From Aestuariivivens marinum (GTDB taxonomy: Bacteria > Bacteroidota > Bacteroidia > Flavobacteriales > Flavobacteriaceae): 64,000 nt of DNA. Positions 1-6,840 of this stretch are shown in pieces. The number at the start of each line of letters is the position of its first letter. Within the stretch, counting starts at the first letter, position 1. A program made the position numbers and the translations under genes. The stretch lies in contig NZ_JAKMCR010000001.1 in the NCBI RefSeq assembly GCF_022662175.1, positions 1,178,001 through 1,242,000 on the forward strand, given 5' to 3'. The notes beneath the pieces were generated by a model, which was given only the letters and a program-made list of their open reading frames with translations, had not been told where the DNA came from and searched no databases.

Positions 1-954
1 AATCAGGTAGTTAAAGCCAAGATGACGATGCTTGAATTAAATGATAGTATTGTATTAAGAATATCATACGATTCTTTGGGTAGAATTGAAAAAACAAGAT
101 GGAATAAACATGCTGTGCCATTAAAAGGGTGGTTGAATAATTTGTTTTATAAATATTGGAGTAAGGATCTTACTGATGAAGATTATCAGAGATACTATCT
201 TTCCAATAATGACAGCCTTAATCATACAATAGAAACTGAATTTGAGGATATAGCTCCATTAAACAATCATCATTTCGAATTACTGGATACACAGGGTAAT
301 GTATTAAGGGAAAAGTATATGTATATAGATACCACCCAATTAGGCCCTTTACATCCAAAAACTATTGATACAATAACGATACAATGGGAATATCAATATA
401 TAGACAATGGCCTTTTAAGCGAGGAAAAAAAGAGTATTGAGAAAAAGTCTTTAGAAAAAGGTTTGCCTCCTATTAGATCCTATGACAAAAGGATTATTAC
501 TTTGAATTACAAGTATATTGATGACAACAAAGTTAAAGAGGAAATAAAGACGGTTGAACAGATGCCGAGTAAAACAGGATTCTTGAAAATTAAAGGGAGT
601 GTTAAAACCTTTAAAAGAGTACATGATTATTTGGACAATAGTAAAAAACACATGATTTATACATATGATGATAAGGGTGATGTGGAGTATACCATTACAG
701 AAGTTTATAGTATGGATGAAAAATTAGTTGAATATACCGAAGATTGGGGAAAGCGAAAATCAATAGATATGTATAATGAAAAAGGGAATCATACGGTCCA
801 TACAGTATATAGAAAAAACAAAAAGATATCAGAATCAACGGCCAAATATACTTATAATGAACATGGGGATTGGGTAGAGTGTGTTCTTTTTGATAGCCAA
901 AAGAACGACCCCATATATATTATTGCTGAAAGGACCATAGAGTATTATAATTAG
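1..954 (+). CDS. YD/RHS-like repeat protein, 5' end outside window
   Basis: The reading frame is open from the first base of the window, so the ATG at 22 may be internal and the gene is probably cut by the left edge. At least 310 residues are visible. The protein contains recurring YD-type units such as YDSLGRIEKTRW, YDDKGDVEYT, YNEKGNHTVH and YNEHGDWVEC, each starting with aromatic-D/N-x-x-G. Such units are typical of RHS/YD beta-strand repeats and of related Bacteroidota surface or secreted proteins. No enzymatic motif or membrane segment is visible in this part. The function is unknown. Confidence 0.6.
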   Translation, partial: NQVVKAKMTMLELNDSIVLRISYDSLGRIEKTRWNKHAVPLKGWLNNLFYKYWSKDLTDEDYQRYYLSNNDSLNHTIETEFEDIAPLNNHHFELLDTQGNVLREKYMYIDTTQLGPLHPKTIDTITIQWEYQYIDNGLLSEEKKSIEKKSLEKGLPPIRSYDKRIITLNYKYIDDNKVKEEIKTVEQMPSKTGFLKIKGSVKTFKRVHDYLDNSKKHMIYTYDDKGDVEYTITEVYSMDEKLVEYTEDWGKRKSIDMYNEKGNHTVHTVYRKNKKISESTAKYTYNEHGDWVECVLFDSQKNDPIYIIAERTIEYYN

Positions 955-997
955 AGTTTAGTACCTTATTATCTGAGGTCTACATAGGACTTAACCT

Positions 998-1333
998 TTA
1001 CATTAAAATGTGTTTTAGACCTCGATGGATATTTTGCTTTAATGCATTATACCCATTATTAACTTCAATCACTTCTTGCATGTCATTGAAGAGATTTTCT
1101 AGCTCATTGTTTGAATAATTATATTCATCAATTGAATCTTTTATTTTTTGAATTATTTGATAATCATTATACTTATTCATTTCGCAATTAATTTTATCTA
1201 AACTTTCAATTTTAGTTTTACGTTTAATAAACTCTGCTTCTTGATTTGAAAGTTTAAAATCTCCTTTAGCACAATAGGTTAATATATATGCATTTAGCTG
1301 ATTCTTATTCAATGCATTTTTAAAAGTTTTCAT
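998..1333 (-). CDS. Small helical hypothetical protein
   Basis: I chose the start MKTFKNALNK at 1333 over an upstream in-frame ATG at 1378. The shorter form (111 residues) overlaps the end of the preceding gene by 14 bases, which suggests translational coupling. The protein is Lys/Asn/Glu-rich and predicted mostly helical, with no signal peptide or membrane span. The stretch after FKLSNQEAEFIKRK faintly resembles TerB-like helical bundles, but that is a weak impression. It is co-directional with the gene at 1320-1604. The function is unknown. Confidence 0.55.
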   Translation of the reverse strand: MKTFKNALNKNQLNAYILTYCAKGDFKLSNQEAEFIKRKTKIESLDKINCEMNKYNDYQIIQKIKDSIDEYNYSNNELENLFNDMQEVIEVNNGYNALKQNIHRGLKHILM

Positions 1334-1604
1334 GATGTGGTGTTTTAGTTGTTTTATTAATTGAATATAGCCAGGCATAAAATAATTTCTCGGCTCGCTG
1401 TTCTTTTTTTATTTCTTTGATAAGGTCTTGTCTTGAGCCTTTTTTTCTATGATAGACAATTTGTTGGTTAGCTGAGTCAAAAATAAAAATGTGTTTGCTG
1501 TCCAAGTAGTTACGTATCTTATCTGATAAGTTATAATTCTTACATTCCCTCGCCTCTTCACGTATTGCAATAAGTTCATCTATATATCTATTTTCAAAAT
1601 CCAT
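1320..1604 (-). CDS. Orphan CysRS C-terminal-like domain protein
   Basis: This 94-residue protein has the pattern IREEARECKNYNLSDKIR followed by a short strand. It closely resembles the C-terminal anticodon-recognition region of cysteinyl-tRNA synthetase (R-x-x-AR-x-x-K-x-(W/Y)-x-x-(A/S)D-x-IR-x-x-L). The catalytic Rossmann domain with its HIGH and KMSKS motifs is absent, so it cannot be a synthetase. A basic tail follows. Its stop overlaps the start of the next gene by 14 bases, so the two are probably one transcript. The role is unknown; RNA binding is an inference. Confidence 0.5.
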   Translation of the reverse strand: MDFENRYIDELIAIREEARECKNYNLSDKIRNYLDSKHIFIFDSANQQIVYHRKKGSRQDLIKEIKKEQRAEKLFYAWLYSINKTTKTPHHENF

Positions 1605-1615
1605 AATTTAATTAG

Positions 1616-2746
1616 TTAGATTATTTTAGAGTTAATTATGCGTTCACCAGTAAAAGCATATTGTTCCCATTTAGGTAAAGGATGAAAAGGGGAAGCTTGT
1701 ACATCCCTAAACAAACGTTCCAGGATATTAGATCTGTAGAAACTTTGTCCACCTATGGCTTCCATGGCATACGCCACAGTTTTCTTGGTATTTTCACCTA
1801 CATTGGTTTTATGAGAGAGCATATCAATGGTGATGGCCTCACTAGGGGTAAAATTTAATCCGTTTGTTAGGTAATACATCGCTTTCCATTCGGTTTGAGC
1901 ACTTAATAACACATTATTTAGTCTACCAATAAGTATAGCTATATGCTTTTGGTTTCTATGGTAAGTTTTGCCTTTTGTAATAGCAATTTCCTTTGCTTTT
2001 TCAGCTATACCTATGTAGGCAGACATTATTAATGGTAATGCTACTGTAAGTACAACGTTCCAAACAGTGTGAAATTCGTTTTTAGGTCTGGATAAGGTTA
2101 TTGCGGAGTCGGGTATAAATACGTCCTCAAACAAAATGGAATTGGACCCTGTTCCGCGCATTCCCATAACATTCCAATTATCTAATATTGAAACTCCATT
2201 TGAGGTCATGGGAACGGTAAAGTGAAGGACGTCCCATGAATTATTTTTGTTTAAGTACGTCCCACTGGTTACCACAACATCACCGCCGGCAGACTGACTG
2301 GCAAAATGCTTGGTTCCAGAAAATAAGTATCCTCCGCTGGTTTTTTTTAGGTCACCATTAGAGCCAAGCCAGTCCCTTGCACCAGTGCTTATGAGTACGA
2401 GTTCGTTTTCCGCAACATGACGTAAAAAATCTTGCCCTACACCTTTGTACTTGTATTTCCAGACAGCCGCCGATATTAAGTGTTGATGCATGGAGAAAGC
2501 CAAAGCTGTAGAACTACAATAATATGCTATTGTCTTAATAATTTCGCACATTTCTTTATGTGCTACTCCAGCGCCTCCTAACTCAATGGGAATTGCTGCA
2601 GAAAAGAATTTTAATTCCTTAAGTCTTAAATAGTTGTCTTGAACAAATGTGCCGTCAATATCATGTTTTAAGGCATTACGGGCAAACTCTTCTCCAATCT
2701 CATGGATTTTTGTTGTCCAACTTGTTGATCTTAGCGTTGTTTTCAT
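1616..2746 (-). CDS. Acyl-CoA dehydrogenase family flavoprotein
   Basis: This 376-residue protein has the acyl-CoA dehydrogenase fold. The N-terminal helical domain includes IPIELGGAG, and a middle beta domain follows (GTKHFASQSAGGDVVVTSG, then NWNVMGMRGTGSNSILFEDVFIP). The C-terminal four-helix domain ends with AIGGQSFYRSNILERLFRDVQA. The MRGTGS and FEDVFIP motifs are typical of the acyl-CoA dehydrogenase/DszC-like flavoproteins. Expected activity is FAD-dependent alpha,beta-dehydrogenation or flavin-dependent oxygenation. The exact substrate cannot be read from the sequence. An AraC regulator gene lies 100 bases upstream in the same direction and may control it. Confidence 0.8.
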   Translation of the reverse strand: MKTTLRSTSWTTKIHEIGEEFARNALKHDIDGTFVQDNYLRLKELKFFSAAIPIELGGAGVAHKEMCEIIKTIAYYCSSTALAFSMHQHLISAAVWKYKYKGVGQDFLRHVAENELVLISTGARDWLGSNGDLKKTSGGYLFSGTKHFASQSAGGDVVVTSGTYLNKNNSWDVLHFTVPMTSNGVSILDNWNVMGMRGTGSNSILFEDVFIPDSAITLSRPKNEFHTVWNVVLTVALPLIMSAYIGIAEKAKEIAITKGKTYHRNQKHIAILIGRLNNVLLSAQTEWKAMYYLTNGLNFTPSEAITIDMLSHKTNVGENTKKTVAYAMEAIGGQSFYRSNILERLFRDVQASPFHPLPKWEQYAFTGERIINSKII

Positions 2747-2846
2747 AATACTTTATTATTAATTTGTTAGTATTACAAAGTACGCACATAACAAAAGCCT
2801 AAACTTTGCTTAAAAGTTTAAAAAATGGTTTAAGAAGTTCAGAAGA

Positions 2847-3713
2847 TTACGAAGTCATATTTTTAGAAAATGAGCTCGGTGTCACGCCGAACTTTGTTTT
2901 AAACACCCTACTAAAATGAGAGACATCTTCAAATCCACTTTCAAAAGCGATTTGTGTAATATTTAATGTGTTTTTTAAAATGAGATTTGCAGCGTGTTCA
3001 AGCCTCTTGTTTAGCAACCATTTTCCTGGTGTCGTATTATAATGATTAAAAAAATCTCGTTTAAATGTAGATAAACTTCTGTGACATAATTTGGCGTACT
3101 CCTCCAGTTTGAGATTAAATGAAAAATTGGTCTCCATTATATGGGTTAATGAAGGTTCCGAATTTAAGGTGACTGTTTTCAAATAAGAAACGAGCAGGTC
3201 ATTTTCAGAGTGGTATATTATGTTTATAAGAAGCTCTTTGAGCTTTAATCTTAGTATTGGCTCTGGAGGGTCTTTTCTGTCTTTAAAGTAGGGAAACATA
3301 GATTGAATAAAGTTTTCTATGTAATCTTTTGAAGGCAGCTTAGTGGCAGTAAATTGGTGTACATCCATTGTGTTGCCATTTGGGATGCGATTTATGGTTT
3401 CCTCCAGTGAATTTCTAATAATGTCATCAGGTAAAAAGAAGCCTAGCATACAAAAGTCATCTTCAAAATATTGGGTAACAATAGCGGCTCCTTTTTTAAC
3501 AAATAAGGTTTGACCGGCCTCCATAACCCATTCGCCTTCAATTGTTTTCCATGTTTTTTTTCCACTTAAAACATGTATTAAATAATCAGATTGTGTATAA
3601 ACCCCAACATGCTCATCTTCAACCGGGCAAGAGTATTCCACACAAATCAATTCATCTATCATAAATTTATTGAATACCAAACTGTCCCTTATATTTTCAA
3701 ATAAATTATGCAT
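2847..3713 (-). CDS. AraC family transcriptional regulator
   Basis: This 288-residue protein has an N-terminal cupin-like sensory domain (about residues 1-170; note YLIHVLSGKKTWKTIEGEW). The C-terminal AraC double helix-turn-helix covers about residues 190-285, with LEEYAKLCHRSLSTFKRDF and ITQIAFESGFEDVSHFSRVF as the two recognition units and FGVTPSSF as the family end motif. It is a cytoplasmic DNA-binding protein. The downstream co-directional acyl-CoA dehydrogenase gene is the most likely local target, by position only. The effector is not recognisable. Confidence 0.88.
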   Translation of the reverse strand: MHNLFENIRDSLVFNKFMIDELICVEYSCPVEDEHVGVYTQSDYLIHVLSGKKTWKTIEGEWVMEAGQTLFVKKGAAIVTQYFEDDFCMLGFFLPDDIIRNSLEETINRIPNGNTMDVHQFTATKLPSKDYIENFIQSMFPYFKDRKDPPEPILRLKLKELLINIIYHSENDLLVSYLKTVTLNSEPSLTHIMETNFSFNLKLEEYAKLCHRSLSTFKRDFFNHYNTTPGKWLLNKRLEHAANLILKNTLNITQIAFESGFEDVSHFSRVFKTKFGVTPSSFSKNMTS

Positions 3714-3862
3714 GGATTTTTATATGATATGAACTTGCATTTTAATATGCCCCTCTAACAAATTTAAATATTATATTTTTAATAGTTAAAAATAGAGGTG
3801 TATATGTTAGAGAGGCATAGTCATAAAAAAATCAAAAAATCAAATTAATTATTTATTTCATA

Positions 3863-4276
3863 TCAGTTTCCAGATTTTATATAGCCCCAGCCCTCATTCT
3901 GTTTTTTTACAATGTCATCTACTGCATTAGCCACAGTTTTTACACCTTCTAATAGTTGTTCTCTTTTAATATTGAATAATGACATGCTAACTTCACAAGC
4001 TGTAAAACTTATATTTTGATTTTCTATATACTTTAATATTTCGTCTGCCACAACAGATTGGTTTTTTATCATCATAGGTACAGCTTCTCCATATGCTATT
4101 ATATCAAATTGGGTGTTTGGATGGCTTTTTGTCATGATTTTAAGTGTTAGAAGTACAGATTGATATACCTTAAAGTTAGTGCTTGTAACATCAATAATTA
4201 TTTTACTACTTGGTTCTTGTGCAGAAACATTAAATAAAGAAAATATAAATGCTAGACTTAATAATATTTTTTGCAT
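3863..4276 (-). CDS. Secreted DsrE/DsrF-like protein
   Basis: This 137-residue protein has an N-terminal signal peptide (cleavage after NVSAQ, about residue 20). The rest matches the DsrE/DsrF-like fold: a strand IIIDVTS, then FDIIAYGEAVPMM, then a conserved cysteine in ISFTACEVSM, and the family ending VDDIVKKQNEGWGYIK. Family members handle sulfane sulfur or act as small sulfur-relay proteins, and exported versions are common in Bacteroidota. The visible cysteine could carry a persulfide (inference). It has its own transcription context, with AT-rich gaps on both sides. Confidence 0.72.
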   Translation of the reverse strand: MQKILLSLAFIFSLFNVSAQEPSSKIIIDVTSTNFKVYQSVLLTLKIMTKSHPNTQFDIIAYGEAVPMMIKNQSVVADEILKYIENQNISFTACEVSMSLFNIKREQLLEGVKTVANAVDDIVKKQNEGWGYIKSGN

Positions 4277-4406
4277 GATTTTAAAGTTTAGATTATTTGA
4301 AGCAAAGAAAAATTATAAATAAATGTCAAGTTTTGCTTAAAAGTTCAAAAAATAATCTATGAAGTCCATGATAAAAAGCGGAGATCAATTGCAGTGCTAT
4401 TTTTAT

Positions 4407-4432
4407 TAAAAGGCTTGAGTAGTTAAGCCTAT
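4407..4432 (-). terminator. Possible terminator of the 4-TM protein gene
   Basis: AGGCTT and AAGCCT (4411-4416 and 4425-4430) form a 6-bp stem with an 8-base loop. On the minus strand the stem is followed by TTTTAATAAAAA. It lies about 60 bases after the stop of the minus-strand gene ending at 4488. The stem is short, so this is only a candidate. Confidence 0.35.
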
Positions 4433-4487
4433 GAAAAGCTTTTTTCTTTATAGAAAAATGAGGTGCTTTTTTATGGGTCCTTTTTGA

Positions 4488-4838
4488 TTAGGAATTTACT
4501 TGTTTATTGGATTTAACAATTTGAATAAATTTAATGATAAAAATTATTTTAAGCGTTATTCCAGAAATTATCAAATAGATTGGTTTGATTACAGTTTGAT
4601 TAGTATTTTTAAGGTATATTCCAGAAAAAAACAGTAATAACCCTATTGTCAAAAACAATATTTCTTTTCCAGGTTTATATTCACCGCTTTTAACTTTGAT
4701 AATAATATATAAGAATTTAAATGTAACTCCTATTATAATTAAAATTAATCCAAAAGCTTCCACTTGAATTATTTTTTTCAGCAAAATACCTGTAACCAAA
4801 AAGATGATTCCAATGAATAATAAGGTTTTAGATCGCAT
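4488..4838 (-). CDS. Small four-helix integral membrane protein
   Basis: This 116-residue protein is almost entirely hydrophobic and has four predicted membrane spans: around LLFIGIIFLVTGILL, FGLILIIIGVTFKFLYIII, ILFLTIGLLLFFSGIYL and PIYLIISGITLKIIFIIK. The halves look like an internal duplication, each with a G-(I/L)-x-LK-(K/N) turn. No catalytic motif is seen. It is a single gene with AT-rich flanks. The function is unknown; this kind of protein is common in Flavobacteriaceae. Confidence 0.6.
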   Translation of the reverse strand: MRSKTLLFIGIIFLVTGILLKKIIQVEAFGLILIIIGVTFKFLYIIIKVKSGEYKPGKEILFLTIGLLLFFSGIYLKNTNQTVIKPIYLIISGITLKIIFIIKFIQIVKSNKQVNS

Positions 4839-5222
4839 AAGTTTAATTTGAATGTAAATATAAATATAAAGTATTTAAGCTTGATAAGCTTTCCATATTT
4901 TTGGATAAGTTAAATGTGACTCTATCTTTAACTAATAATTAAATTAGGTTTAATTTTTAATATATAAAAGGCATTAAAAGCATCATATCTCAATCTTCAA
5001 TGTAACTTATGTTACATAAAAAGTTTTTTTTAATTATAACTTGTCGGCTAAATTCTCTCCAAGATTTTAATAATGATTAATAGCTAGTGGCATGTGCAAT
5101 TTGTATGTGCCTTTTTTTTGTCTTTAAAACGGACTAATCTATAAAATAAAGAGTTTTTTTTTAAATGTATTGTACAACATGTATTTTTGCTAAATTGCAA
5201 AGAATATACTAATCCTTTTTAC
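4839..5222. other. AT-rich divergent intergenic region
   Basis: These 384 bases separate two divergent genes and must hold both promoters. No ORF of note or RNA fold stands out. The only recognisable element is the -7-like box upstream of the LacI gene, annotated separately, with a TTGTACAA palindrome immediately upstream (5170-5177). Confidence 0.5.
5182..5189 (+). promoter_or_regulatory. Bacteroidota -7 box for the LacI-family gene
   Basis: TATTTTTG matches the Bacteroidota -7 consensus TAnnTTTG. Transcription would start near 5196, leaving a leader of about 27 bases before the ATG at 5223. The -33 element is poor. The overlapping TTG at 5187 lies inside this box and so is unlikely to be the start codon. 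Confidence 0.45.
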
Positions 5223-6236
5223 ATGGTTACTTTAAAACAGTTGGCAAAAGAGTTAAATGTCTCTATTTCTACGGTTTCCAAAGCTTTAAATAATAGTGAG
5301 GAGATAGGAGAGGAAACCGTAAGGCGTGTTAAGGAACTTGCCGAGTTGTATAATTATTCACCAAACAAAGTAGCATTAAGTTTAAAACAAAATAGGACTA
5401 AAACAATAGGGGTTATTATTCCAGATATCCTTAATTATTTTTTGGCAAAAGTATTATTTGGTATAGAGCGGGAGGCTACCCAAAGAGGTTATAATATCAT
5501 GACCTGTATTTCTAACGAATCGTTGGAAAAAGAAAAAAAGGCATTAGAAGTTTTGGCTAATGGAAGTGTAGATGGTTTTATTTTGTGTGTTGCTGAAGAA
5601 ACACAGATAAAAAATGAAATTAACCATTTTAAAAAAACTATTAACCAAGGATTACCCATTGTCATGTTCGACAGGGTAGCATACGATGTGTTTTGTGACA
5701 AAGTAATAGCCGATGATTTTGACGCCACTTATAATGCAACCAAAAATTTGATTTCTGAAAACAGAAAAAAAATAGCTTTTTTTAGTGGAATAGATGATTT
5801 AAGTGTTGGTAAGCTTAGGGAACATGGTTATAAAAAGGCTATCCTAGAGCAGGGTACCCAAGAACTATTGGAACTTAAGTTGAAGAAAGAAGATGATTAC
5901 CAGCATAAAATAATATCCTTCTTTAAAGAAAACCAAAATGTAGATGGTGTTTTAGCAGCTGATAATACTTCTGGTGTTATCGCTATTAATGTGGCTTTAC
6001 ATTTGGGGTTACAGGTGCCAAAAGATATATCGGTTATTGGTTTTTCAAGTCAATCGGTGTCACAACATTCTATTCCTAAACTTACTACAATTAGACAACA
6101 TGCCAAACAGATAGGTGCTAATGCGGCAGATTTGTTGATCAAACGATTAGAGAAAAAGCACGATGAAGTTTTGGAATATAAAACAACCATTGTTAAAACG
6201 AGTTTAATTAATAACCAATCCACTTTAAACAGGTAA
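5223..6236 (+). CDS. LacI family transcriptional regulator
   Basis: This is a 337-residue protein from the ATG at 5223. A longer frame from TTG at 5187 would start inside the promoter box and put 12 extra residues before the canonical helix-turn-helix. The N-terminus VTLKQLAKELNVSISTVSKALNN is a textbook LacI/GalR DNA-binding domain. It is followed by the hinge helix (NKVALSLKQNRTKTIGVIIPD) and a periplasmic-binding-protein-like effector domain ending in FSSQSVSQHSIPKLTTIRQ. It probably senses a sugar. No sugar-utilisation gene is adjacent, so the regulon is not evident from this window. Confidence 0.88.
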   Translation: MVTLKQLAKELNVSISTVSKALNNSEEIGEETVRRVKELAELYNYSPNKVALSLKQNRTKTIGVIIPDILNYFLAKVLFGIEREATQRGYNIMTCISNESLEKEKKALEVLANGSVDGFILCVAEETQIKNEINHFKKTINQGLPIVMFDRVAYDVFCDKVIADDFDATYNATKNLISENRKKIAFFSGIDDLSVGKLREHGYKKAILEQGTQELLELKLKKEDDYQHKIISFFKENQNVDGVLAADNTSGVIAINVALHLGLQVPKDISVIGFSSQSVSQHSIPKLTTIRQHAKQIGANAADLLIKRLEKKHDEVLEYKTTIVKTSLINNQSTLNR

Positions 6237-6586
6237 TATTAAGTTTCCTTTTACCGAAAAAACGTATTTCATCGATAAAAAACGTATTTCATCGAATTTG
6301 TTATTCAATAAAATTCACTTTAACCTATTTTAGTGTACGCTTAACGATAAAAGCACAATCCCCTCAGTGCTGTTAAGATAAATTAATCCATTTTTTGACC
6401 GTAAGGTCTTTTTCCCTCAAAATTTAAATAAATGAAATCTGAGCGCTTTTTTGTGTTCGATTTTGAAGTTAATTATTCCATTTTTCCCTCGTTAAAGATT
6501 TTGGTTCACCAAAGGCTTTATCAAGTTTAGTATTTAAAGTTTTTAAATCAATAGAAAAAAGAGTTTAACCTTAAAATCGAATATTT
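6237..6586. other. Intergenic region with tandem repeat and weak hairpin
   Basis: These 350 bases lie between the LacI-family gene and a tiny lipoprotein gene. They contain a two-copy 19-base direct repeat (annotated separately) and a weak hairpin, GACC-GTAA-GGTC at 6397-6408, followed by five T. No coding potential was found on either strand. Confidence 0.5.
6257..6295. repeat. Two-copy 19-base direct repeat
   Basis: AAAAAACGTATTTCATCGA occurs exactly twice, at 6257-6275 and 6277-6295 (20-base period). It starts about 20 bases after the stop of the LacI-family gene. Helical phasing of two turns would suit a protein-binding site, but a simple slippage duplication is equally possible. Confidence 0.8.
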
Positions 6587-6733
6587 ATGAAAGCCCTAAA
6601 ACTTATATTGTTAGTTACTGTGTTTTTTACAGCCCTTACCTCTTGTACCAAGCAAGATTTAAATGAAGATGACGTATTACTAGCACCAAATACCACTTTA
6701 ATTGTTGGTGATGGTACTATAGAAACAAGATAG
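6587..6733 (+). CDS. 48-residue lipoprotein
   Basis: An ATG at 6587 opens a 48-codon frame ending with TAG at 6731. The product begins MKALKLILLVTVFFTALTSC, a complete lipoprotein signal with lipobox LTSC, leaving about 29 mature residues (CTKQDLNEDDVLLAPNT and a short tail ending ETR). A perfect 30-base palindrome lies 21 bases after the stop. The lipobox, the conserved-looking start context and the terminator together argue for a real gene. The function is unknown. It sits immediately upstream of a TPR sensor kinase, which may or may not be meaningful. Confidence 0.62.
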   Translation: MKALKLILLVTVFFTALTSCTKQDLNEDDVLLAPNTTLIVGDGTIETR

Positions 6734-6754
6734 TATTAGAAAAATATAATTTAT

Positions 6755-6790
6755 TAAGGCCTTTATCGTACGATAAAGGCCTTATCTTTT
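6755..6790 (+). terminator. Perfect palindromic terminator
   Basis: Bases 6755-6784 are a 30-base perfect palindrome (arms TAAGGCCTTTATCGT and its complement), followed by TCTTTTTAT. It lies 21 bases after the small lipoprotein gene and before the sensor kinase promoter, so it separates the two transcription units. Confidence 0.7.
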
Positions 6791-6810
6791 TATAAATAAA
6801 AAAATATAGA

Positions 6811-6818
6811 TACATTTG
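6811..6818 (+). promoter_or_regulatory. Bacteroidota -7 box for the histidine kinase gene
   Basis: TACATTTG is an exact TAnnTTTG match 23 bases before the TTG start at 6841. It is downstream of the palindromic terminator, so the kinase/regulator pair has its own promoter. A T-rich tract occupies the -33 position. Confidence 0.5.
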
Positions 6819-6840
6819 ATAAACCCGATATGATAATCTG

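Noticed and set aside
5187-5222. 12-residue N-terminal extension of the LacI-family protein starting at TTG
   Set aside because: The TTG lies inside a good -7 promoter box, and LacI proteins begin just before the helix-turn-helix, as the ATG at 5223 does.
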